The notes below the pieces were generated by a model, which saw only the letters and a list, made by a program, of their open reading frames with translations, had not been told where the DNA came from and did not search any database. From assembly GCA_043804035.1 (NCBI GenBank), contig JAZDJJ010000027.1, forward strand, positions 1 through 15,249: a stretch of 15,249 nucleotides of DNA. The letters run 5' to 3'. The DNA is from JAZDJJ01 sp043804035. GTDB taxonomy: Bacteria; Bacteroidota; Bacteroidia; Palsa-948. Positions 1 to 5,777 of the stretch are shown here, one piece after another. A program made the translations under genes and the position numbers. The stretch's first letter is position 1, and each line of letters begins with the position of its first letter.

Positions 1-92
1 AAGCAATCTCTACTTCTACATAAAAAAACAGATTGCTTCAGTCGTTCCTCCTTCGCAATGACGTTTATTTGTATTTTTAGAACTGCCCTTTA
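1..92. repeat. Copy 1 of a 92-bp direct repeat (palindromic REP-like element, cut by window edge)
   Basis: Positions 1-92 match 342-433 with a single visible difference (tacttc versus tatttc). The repeat contains a short inverted pair, AAGCAATCT at its start and AGATTGCTT near 30-38, so it can form a hairpin. It ends in TTCGCAATGACG, which in the second copy pairs with an upstream CGTCATTGCGA. The upstream half of this copy lies outside the window. Nothing here suggests a protein. Confidence 0.85.
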
Positions 93-285
93 GATTTTAC
101 ATTTTAGATTTTAGATTTTACATTTTACATTTTAGATTTTAGATTTTACATTTTGCATTTTACATTTTACATTTTACATTTCGCATTTTACATTTTGCAT
201 TTTGCATTTTACGATTTTACATTTTAGATTTTACATTTTACATTTTGCATTTTACATTTTACATTTTACATTTCGCATTTTACAT
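89..285. repeat. Heptamer tandem array 1 (TTTACAT/TTTAGAT/TTTGCAT), about 28 units
   Basis: The stretch reads as consecutive 7-bp units of consensus TTTacAT, in which the two middle bases vary (AC, AG, GC, CG). One unit at 208-215 has 8 bases. A block of seven units is duplicated exactly at 145-193 and 237-285 (49 identical bases), so the array grew by duplicating blocks as well as single units. An open frame of 66 codons runs through it on the plus strand, but its peptide is only a low-complexity reading of the repeat. Confidence 0.9.
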
Positions 286-311
286 TTTAGGGCGGTTCCA
301 AAAATTGATTC

Positions 312-433
312 CGTCATTGCGACTGCGAGGCAGGAAGCAGGAAGCAATCTCTATTTCTACATAAAAAAACAGATTGCTTCAGTCGTTCCTCCTTCGCAAT
401 GACGTTTATTTGTATTTTTAGAACTGCCCTTTA
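312..433. repeat. Copy 2 of the 92-bp repeat with its complete palindrome
   Basis: CGTCATTGCGA at 312 is the reverse complement of TCGCAATGACG ending at 404. Inside this outer pair, AAGCAATCT (342-350) pairs with AGATTGCTT (371-379), giving a long imperfect hairpin with a loop of about 20 bases. Positions 342-433 are the direct copy of 1-92. The ATTGCGA...GAAGCAATC style of sequence resembles REP-like palindromes seen between genes in many bacteria; that comparison is from memory. The related hairpin at 8651-8753 shares the AGATTGCTTC/GTCGTTCCTCC half. Confidence 0.8.
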
Positions 434-594
434 ATTATTTATTATTTATTTAGGACTTACGCACTTTATTTATTTCTCGCAGATTTGATAAACGCAAAGT
501 ATTTTCGTATTTCTTGGCGACTTTGCGTCTTGGCGAGAGACAAAAAGTATTCTTGCGTAAGTCCTATTATTATTTATTATTTATTATTTATTAT
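434..594. repeat. Heptamer array 2 (ATTATTT), split by a MITE-like element
   Basis: Two and a half ATTATTT units at 434-450 and nearly four units at 569-594 flank the 116-bp element at 451-566. The most economical reading is that the element inserted into a pre-existing AT heptamer array. The flanking low complexity prevents an unambiguous target-site duplication call beyond a possible TA. Confidence 0.7.
451..566. mobile_element. MITE-like element, copy A (116 bp)
   Basis: It begins TAGGACTTACGCA (451-463) and ends with the exact reverse complement TGCGTAAGTCCTA (554-566). A second copy at 13336-13451 has the same length and only three substitutions. Inside are two more nested inverted pairs: TCTCGC (475-480) with GCGAGA (533-538), and ACGCAAAGT (492-500) with ACTTTGCGT (520-528), leaving a 19-base loop. 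There is no coding capacity. The outermost TA on both ends could be a TA target duplication, as made by IS630/Tc1-type transposases, or simply part of the inverted repeat. No full-length parent element is in the window. Confidence 0.85.
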
Positions 595-951
595 CGCCAC
601 AAATAATTTTTTGTCACAAAGTTCATAGAGATTATTTTTTGGTTACTATATAAAAATTTAGTATAACCTAAAAATATTTGCAAATAAAATTGCGGATACA
701 AATTTACATAAAAGTTTTAATAACACATAAAAAGTTTGGAGTGCATAAAGTTTGAAGTTTCATAATTGTCAAAACAATATACAATAGTAATAAATATTTT
801 TTGATATGCAATAGAAAAATAATAAAAAAATATTTCTCTTTATATTTCCCGTTACGTTAGTCGCAATAATGAGTGTGGTAATTTTTCTTTTGCTTCATAC
901 TTTATTCTTTCATTCAAGAAATTAAATACATTTGTTTTTATTGTCAAGTAA
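595..951. other. AT-rich gene-free stretch upstream of mnmG
   Basis: No open frame of convincing length or composition, no RNA gene and no clear hairpin is visible on either strand. The only motif I can point to is TACATTTG at 927-934, listed separately. Confidence 0.5.
927..934 (+). promoter_or_regulatory. Candidate Bacteroidota -7 box for mnmG
   Basis: TACATTTG fits the Bacteroidota -7 consensus TAnnTTTG. I see no good TTTG at about -33, so this is weak. If it is used, transcription would start near 941 and the whole 19-unit heptamer array would lie in the mnmG leader. Confidence 0.3.
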
Positions 952-1084
952 TCAATAGTCAATAGTCAATTCTCAATAGTCAATAGTCAATAGTCAATTC
1001 TCAATAGTCAATAGTCAATAGTCAATAGTCAATAGTCAATAGTCAATAGTCAATAGTCAATAGTCAATAATCAATAGTCAATAA
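952..1084. repeat. Heptamer tandem array 3 (TCAATAG x 19) just before mnmG
   Basis: Nineteen consecutive 7-bp units fill 952-1084 without a gap. Fifteen are TCAATAG. The variants are TCAATTC at 966 and 994, and TCAATAA at 1064 and 1078. The array ends 19 bp before the mnmG start codon. Units of this kind recall the heptanucleotide short tandem repeats (STRRs) described from filamentous cyanobacteria; that comparison is from memory. Copy number in such a homogeneous array is expected to vary. Confidence 0.95.
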
Positions 1085-1103
1085 GTTGATGATTATCTGA
1101 ACA

Positions 1104-3014
1104 ATGTTTCCTTCTTACGATATAATCGTTGTCGGTGCAGGGCATGCCGGTTGCGAGGCTGCTGCTGCTGCAGCCAATTTATCCTCAAAAGTTTTACTCA
1201 TCACTATGGATATGACCAAAATTGCTTGTATGAGTTGTAATCCTGCTATGGGAGGAATTGCCAAAGGACAAATTGTTCGTGAAATAGATGCACTTGGAGG
1301 ATATTCGGGAATTGTTTCAGATAAAACTTCCATCCAGTTTAGAATGCTTAACCGAAGCAAAGGTCCCGCTATGTGGAGCCCTCGTTCGCAAAACGACCGC
1401 TCAATGTTCACACACGAATGGAGGAAAATGCTTGAGCAAACTCCTAATATAGATTTCTGGCAGGATATGGTTAAAGAAATTATCATATCTCCTTCTTCTG
1501 CGGGAAAAAGTCGGAGCAAAGCAATTGGTGTTGTAACAAATATGGGAATGAAGATATTTGCAAAAGCAGTCATCCTAACCAACGGAACATTTCTCAATGG
1601 CATCATTCACATAGGAGAAAAACAATTTAGCGGAGGACGTATAAGCGAAAAATCTGCAACGGGAATCACCGAACATTTAGTACATCTTGGATTTGAATCA
1701 GGACGAATGAAAACAGGAACTCCACCTCGCGTTGATGGACGCACTCTTGATTATTCCAAAATGGAAATTCAGCCGGGAGATAAAAACCCAAGTAAATTTT
1801 CTTATCTGGATGGCACTAGCTCACTCCAACCTCCCACCTTGGAAAAAAATTTGAAAGATGGAATTCCTTGCCACCTCACTTACACTAATTCCGAAGTCCA
1901 CAACATTCTCAAAACGGGCTTTGATAAATCACCGATGTATACAGGAAGAATTAAAGGTATAGGTCCGAGATATTGCCCGAGCATAGAAGATAAAATCGTA
2001 CGTTTTGCTGAACGCGACCGCCATCAAATATTTGTTGAACCCGAAGGATGGAACACAGTAGAAATGTATGTGAATGGATTTTCTACTTCTCTTGCTGAAG
2101 AAGTACAGCACAAAGCACTTAAAAAAATTCCCGGATTTGAAAACTGTAAAATATTCCGACCCGGTTATGCTATAGAATACGATTATTTTTCACCACAGCA
2201 ATTGAACTTAACTCTGGAAACAAAACTTATAGAAAATTTATATTTCGCAGGACAAATAAACGGAACAACCGGCTATGAAGAAGCAGCATGCCAGGGATTG
2301 ATGGCAGGCATCAATGCTCATCTGAAAATTAATCAACAGGAACCATTTATTCTTCATCGCTCCGAAGCGTACATAGGCGTGCTCATTGATGATTTGGTAA
2401 TAAAAGGAACAGATGAGCCATACAGAATGTTCACTTCAAGAGCAGAACATCGCATTCTTCTTCGTCAGGATAATGCCGACATACGATTAACTCCAAAATC
2501 TTATGAACTTGGTTTAGCAAGCAAAGAACGTTATCAACGGGTAAAAGAAAAAATGAAACATACCGATGAGATTATAAAATATTTCAAGAATGAAAGCGTA
2601 GAACCATCAGAAATAAATTCTGTCCTCAAAGCAATTAACTCCCCTGTCCTATCACAGAAAGTTAAAATGTTTACCGTACTTTCTCGCCCCGAAGTTACAC
2701 TTATGGATTTTAATAAAAACGAACGAATCGGTAACTTCATTTCACAATTCACACCCGAAAGCGTTGAACAAGCAGAAATATTAATGAAATACGAAGGATA
2801 CATTACCAAAGAATATGAAATGGCAAAAAAGATACAGCAATTAGAGAAAATAAAGATTCATGATAATTTTGATTATATGCGTCTTAATTCACTTTCTTAT
2901 GAAGCACGCGACAAACTCTCAAAAATTCGTCCGAAAACTATCGGACAGGCATCTCGCATTTCTGGAGTAAATCCAGCAGATATTTCAGTACTATTGATTT
3001 ATTTAGGACGCTAA
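1104..3014 (+). CDS. mnmG: tRNA uridine-5-carboxymethylaminomethyl modification enzyme MnmG (GidA)
   Basis: This is the FAD-dependent partner of MnmE. Together they install the carboxymethylaminomethyl (or aminomethyl) group at C5 of U34 in tRNAs reading two-codon boxes ending in A/G, using methylene-tetrahydrofolate. The protein has 636 residues, close to the family's usual ~630. The FAD-binding GAGHAG motif is at residues 11-16, followed by the MSCNPAMGG signature whose Cys45 matches the first catalytic cysteine of the family. GPRYCPSIEDK carries the second, Cys291. NGTFLNG and GRMKTGTPPR are also present. The C-terminus has the MnmE-binding helical region with the conserved LSKIRPKTIGQASRISGV stretch. 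The ATG start gives the usual MFPxYDxIVVGAG beginning. It appears monocistronic, with a heptamer array immediately upstream and no clear terminator downstream. Confidence 0.98.
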   Translation: MFPSYDIIVVGAGHAGCEAAAAAANLSSKVLLITMDMTKIACMSCNPAMGGIAKGQIVREIDALGGYSGIVSDKTSIQFRMLNRSKGPAMWSPRSQNDRSMFTHEWRKMLEQTPNIDFWQDMVKEIIISPSSAGKSRSKAIGVVTNMGMKIFAKAVILTNGTFLNGIIHIGEKQFSGGRISEKSATGITEHLVHLGFESGRMKTGTPPRVDGRTLDYSKMEIQPGDKNPSKFSYLDGTSSLQPPTLEKNLKDGIPCHLTYTNSEVHNILKTGFDKSPMYTGRIKGIGPRYCPSIEDKIVRFAERDRHQIFVEPEGWNTVEMYVNGFSTSLAEEVQHKALKKIPGFENCKIFRPGYAIEYDYFSPQQLNLTLETKLIENLYFAGQINGTTGYEEAACQGLMAGINAHLKINQQEPFILHRSEAYIGVLIDDLVIKGTDEPYRMFTSRAEHRILLRQDNADIRLTPKSYELGLASKERYQRVKEKMKHTDEIIKYFKNESVEPSEINSVLKAINSPVLSQKVKMFTVLSRPEVTLMDFNKNERIGNFISQFTPESVEQAEILMKYEGYITKEYEMAKKIQQLEKIKIHDNFDYMRLNSLSYEARDKLSKIRPKTIGQASRISGVNPADISVLLIYLGR

Positions 3015-3169
3015 AATCTAATATTTTCATACAATAAAACATTCATTAGTCGCAAACGCTTATCATTTAACATAAATTGCTAATCTATTAACATCTATTG
3101 CAGTATCGTAAATTTATATCTCCTGACGTATTGTAGTTTGTGATGCGGTAGTACTGTTTATAGGACTTA
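3015..3169. other. Gene-free spacer downstream of mnmG
   Basis: No open frame or obvious rho-independent terminator is visible here. TAGGACTTAT at 3161-3170 shares nine bases with the MITE end TAGGACTTACGCA, which is too little to call. Confidence 0.4.
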
Positions 3170-3238
3170 TAGTTCGGCTTGGTTCGGCTTAGTTCGGCTA
3201 CGCTCACTAACCGTGGCTCACCAACCGTCGCTCACCAC
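3170..3238 (+). repeat. Dispersed repeat, copy 1 (GTTCGGCTTG...GGCTCACCAACCGTCGCTCAC)
   Basis: This segment reappears in reverse complement at 15120-15188. The two share TAGTTCGGCTTGGTTCGG at one end and GGCTCACCAACCGTCGCTCAC at the other, with a more divergent middle. Both copies are built from short sub-repeats (GGTTCGGCT and GGCTCACCAACC). Its GC content is clearly higher than the flanking DNA. I see no coding potential. Confidence 0.8.
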
Positions 3239-3320
3239 AAGTGCAAGAAATATCACGAAAGTCATTTTGATAATTTTCGTTTGCGACTTTTGGACTACCT
3301 TGAATCGTTCCAATCCAAAA

Positions 3321-3446
3321 TACAATTTCGTCCTTCCGAGCTACAATTTTGAACCTCCGAGCTACAAATTTGTCCTTCCGAGCTACAATTTTGAACCTCC
3401 GAGCTACGAATTCGTCCTTCCGAGCTACAAATTTGTCCTTCCGAAC
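3321..3446. repeat. 21-bp tandem array, six units
   Basis: Six 21-bp units follow one another exactly (starts at 3321, 3342, 3363, 3384, 3405, 3426). Two unit types occur in the order A B A B A A: type A contains GTCCTTCCGAGC and type B contains GAACCTCCGAGC. Within three of the A units the first bases form perfect 10-bp palindromes: ACAAATTTGT (units 3 and 6) and ACGAATTCGT (unit 5), where both arms changed together. Because 21 is a multiple of three, both strands stay open as short heptapeptide-repeat frames, but these have no recognisable protein features. Three TTTaACT/TTTCACT heptamers follow at 3474-3494. Confidence 0.85.
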
Positions 3447-3624
3447 TACGATTGACACTAAAAGCGAACAACCTTTAACTTTTCACTTTTCACTTAACCT
3501 AACTTGGAAAGAATTCCCTAAAAACGCCCTCCAAAACACCCTTTTCAGGCACTTTTAACCCCCTCCTTCATAGTGCGGGATTTTCCGAAATTTGATTTGT
3601 AGTCCCTAAAAATAAAAGCATCTC

Positions 3625-3655
3625 TTGACAATTCATTTTTTTCTGTTTATCTTTG
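3625..3655 (+). promoter_or_regulatory. Promoter of the IS remnant
   Basis: TTGACA (3625-3630) and TATCTTTG (3648-3655) are 17 bases apart. The second box fits the Bacteroidota -7 consensus TAnnTTTG. The spacing to the ATG at 3682 is about 26 bases. This is the best-looking promoter in the window. Confidence 0.55.
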
Positions 3656-3681
3656 CACCGTCTTTTTTTTTATATGGCTTT

Positions 3682-3950
3682 ATGTTCCTGAAAAAAATAA
3701 CCATTACCAATCGCAATACACATAAACGGTATCATTATTATGTGCGGATAATGAACTCACAGAAAAGCACTACGACTTCTCTGCAAAACAAAAGCAAACA
3801 AGTTATTCGCTTGCGTAAATGCAGTGAACCACAGGAGCGGTGCGTGAGATATACGATGCCTTAGGATACCAATACAAGCCATACCATCTGAAAAAATTTG
3901 TGTTACCTAAAACGGAAAATCACAACATAGTATCCGCTATGAAACTGTAA
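3682..3950 (+). pseudogene. Transposase pseudogene (N- and C-terminal scraps)
   Basis: From the ATG at 3682 the frame reads MFLKKITITNRNTHKRYHYY, a start resembling Bacteroidota transposases that open with an MFLKK...RYHYYR-type segment. Reading then makes sense only in another frame: from about 3737 it gives ADNELTEKHYDFSAKQ, passes two stop codons near 3809-3820, and continues as AVREIYDALGYQYKPYHLKK and a few residues more before a final TAA at 3948-3950. That end resembles the IS4/IS1634-type transposase C-terminus. A frameshift, two internal stops and loss of the catalytic core make it non-functional. The family assignment rests on peptide style only. Confidence 0.5.
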
Positions 3951-4047
3951 AAAAATGTTCCAAGTTGGGTTAAATCTTCTCCCAACAAAGCAGATTCACG
4001 AAAATCCCAAAAAAGTTACTTGATTATTTCAGCAAACCCTACATACG

Positions 4048-5334
4048 TTAGCCAGTAAGTCGCCCTGCCACTAATTCAATCATTTCATCTTTTTTAAGAT
4101 ATTTATTGGCGAGTTCCTGCAATTGTTTTGGAGTGATAGTTTTGATAGTTTCAATATAGCGGTCGTAGTAATCATAATTTAATCCGTGAAACAAAATTCC
4201 TTTGAAGCAATTTGCAAGTGCAAATGGTCCGTCAATACTTCTGAGGAAAGTGCCAAGCATATAGTTGCGGACAAGTTGAAGTTCTGTATCAGGAACAAGT
4301 TTGTTTTGAATTTTGTTTAACTCAAAATAAATTTCTTCTATGGCATTTTCTGTTACTTTAGTGCCAACTTCTGTTGTAATTGTAAAATATCCTGCATTGC
4401 TGAACGATACAATTGCCGAGCCAATTCCGTAAGTATAGCCCTTGTCTTCACGGATATTTGCCATCAGTCGTGAACCGAAGTAACCGCCAAAGATTGTGTT
4501 CAAAACTTGCATCCCCAGATAATCAGGATGTGTTTTTGTAAAAAGCATTTTTCCTATTCTGATAGCAGATTGAACAGCATCATCTTTATATATAAGAAAT
4601 TTATCGGCATCATTATTTTTTTTTATACGAAAAGAATTTCTATTGAGAGTTCCGTCTTTTAATCCTCCGAAATGTTTTTCCACAAGTTTCAACGTATTAT
4701 CATTAACTTTTCCTGAAACAATAATTTTGCAATCTAAAGCGGAATAATGTTTTTTATAAAAATCATAAGAAACATTTTTGTCTAATTTATCAAAGTCATC
4801 TTCAGTTATACTATGTCCGTAGGGATGATTGTTGCCAAATAAAAATTTTGCGAATTCTTTTTGTGCAACAAAATTCACCTTTTTATAATTGATAACGAGT
4901 TGTTGTTTTTTGTTTTGCAGATAAACATCCCATTCATTTTGAGGAAAGAGGGAATCGGAAATTATCTCTTCTACAAAAGGTAATACTTTTTCCAAATGTT
5001 TATTTAGAGAACAAATTGCAACTGAACTAAAATCGTGTGTGATTTGTGTTTCTAAAAATGCTCCGAAATAATCCATCTCCTCTGCAATTTCTTTTGCATT
5101 ATGTTTAGAAGTTCCTTCTTGCAACATGGCACTCACAGTAGAAGCAATAAGCGGTGCAGGTTGTTGCCATATTCCTGCAGGAAAAAGTAATTCAATTTTA
5201 ACCAAATCCTGTGTACCTGCATTGATATAATAAACAGGAATGTTATTCTTTAATCGTGTTTCGGATACACGAGTGATTTCCGCTTTTTGGATTTCGTTTA
5301 TCTGCGGATTATTTTTTCTGTCAATTACTACCAT
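4048..5334 (-). CDS. M16-family peptidase homologue lacking the zinc motif (non-catalytic subunit type)
   Basis: The 428 residues form the two-domain fold unit of M16B (mitochondrial processing peptidase-like) proteins. The N-terminal stretch NAGTQDLVKIE (39-49) is typical of Bacteroidota members. Where active members have HxxEH before a conserved GT, this one reads STVSA (65-69) before LQEGT, so both zinc histidines and the catalytic glutamate are absent. The second-domain signature LMANIREDKGYTYGIGS (290-306) retains the Arg295/Tyr302 pair expected of the non-catalytic partner in M16B heterodimers. No signal peptide is seen. It probably works with an active M16 subunit, but none is encoded in the window. 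It lies 35 bp downstream of the AcnX small subunit on the same strand and is likely cotranscribed. Confidence is high for the family and moderate for the role. Confidence 0.9.
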   Translation of the reverse strand: MVVIDRKNNPQINEIQKAEITRVSETRLKNNIPVYYINAGTQDLVKIELLFPAGIWQQPAPLIASTVSAMLQEGTSKHNAKEIAEEMDYFGAFLETQITHDFSSVAICSLNKHLEKVLPFVEEIISDSLFPQNEWDVYLQNKKQQLVINYKKVNFVAQKEFAKFLFGNNHPYGHSITEDDFDKLDKNVSYDFYKKHYSALDCKIIVSGKVNDNTLKLVEKHFGGLKDGTLNRNSFRIKKNNDADKFLIYKDDAVQSAIRIGKMLFTKTHPDYLGMQVLNTIFGGYFGSRLMANIREDKGYTYGIGSAIVSFSNAGYFTITTEVGTKVTENAIEEIYFELNKIQNKLVPDTELQLVRNYMLGTFLRSIDGPFALANCFKGILFHGLNYDYYDRYIETIKTITPKQLQELANKYLKKDEMIELVAGRLTG

Positions 5335-5369
5335 AAATATTTTTTTCTTATTAGAGATTGCTTTTACAT

Positions 5370-5777
5370 TTAATCTAAAACAGTAAGCGTTCCTTCGTCA
5401 AGATTCAGGTTTATTAATTTTCCTGTTTTAATATCGTTTAAGCTTGCTATATCAATATCAGATGCATAAGGCACTTTAGAAACTATGGCGCCTTCAACTA
5501 AATTAAAATCTGCGGGCTTAACGCTTACAATTGCTTTCGGAGCTTTGCCCTGTCCTGCCAGAGTTATTAATACCGTTGAACCACCTGATGACCCTTTTGA
5601 TTCATCAAATATCAATATTTTACCTGTTATTGAAATCCCCTTGTTTTTGCTGTTGTCTATTATGATTTCAGCTGTGTCAAGGTCAATGTCTCCAAGGAAT
5701 GAGAAACTATGAGGGCATACAATAGCTTCTGCTTGTACATTACCTCTTACGATTTTTTTTACTTTATAGGTTTTCAT
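5370..5777 (-). CDS. AcnX (aconitase X) small subunit, swivel domain (DUF126)
   Basis: This small protein (135 residues) is the swivelling domain that closes over the active site of the AcnX large subunit. The KGSSGGS motif followed by a hydrophobic helix and GKAPKAIV matches the family pattern, in which a serine of the GSS/GGS loop acts in catalysis. I choose the ATG at 5777-5775 because it overlaps the TGA of the large subunit as ATGA and begins MKTYKVKKIVRG. A start 12 codons upstream at 5813 would add MYRISNKRKICK, read from inside the large-subunit gene, and is unlikely. The overlap suggests translational coupling and equal amounts of the two subunits. Substrate: see the large subunit. 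Confidence 0.9.
   Translation of the reverse strand: MKTYKVKKIVRGNVQAEAIVCPHSFSFLGDIDLDTAEIIIDNSKNKGISITGKILIFDESKGSSGGSTVLITLAGQGKAPKAIVSVKPADFNLVEGAIVSKVPYASDIDIASLNDIKTGKLINLNLDEGTLTVLD

Larger units (their letters stand above)
3577..4008 (+). mobile_element. Internally deleted insertion-sequence remnant (about 430 bp)
   Basis: GGGATTTTC at 3577-3585 is matched by its reverse complement GAAAATCCC at 4000-4008. Extending inward, about 14 of 18 positions agree, so these are plausible terminal inverted repeats. Between them lie a good Bacteroidota promoter, an ATG followed by a transposase-like N-terminus, and a transposase-like C-terminal tail ending in a stop. The middle, usually more than 1 kb, is missing. 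The arrangement looks like a deletion derivative that kept the ends needed for movement in trans. The IS family is not certain; an IS4/IS1634-type transposase is my best guess from peptide style. Confidence 0.5.

Noticed and set aside
202..402. 66-codon plus-strand open frame
   Set aside because: It only reads through the heptamer array and the palindromic repeat; its composition (FHILHFTF-like) reflects the repeat and no start signal is present.
952..1084. Possible CRISPR array
   Set aside because: Units are 7 bp and contiguous with no spacers, and no cas genes are present.
1115..1606. 163-codon minus-strand open frame inside mnmG
   Set aside because: Shadow of a well-supported gene; its peptide resembles no family.
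3161..3170. Additional MITE end
   Set aside because: Only nine of the 13 terminal bases match and no partner end is nearby.
3207..3458. Open frames on both strands across the 21-bp array, encoding heptapeptide repeats
   Set aside because: Openness on both strands follows from a 21-bp period with few stop triplets. No signal peptide, conserved domain or promoter supports a gene, and the frame starts inside another repeat.
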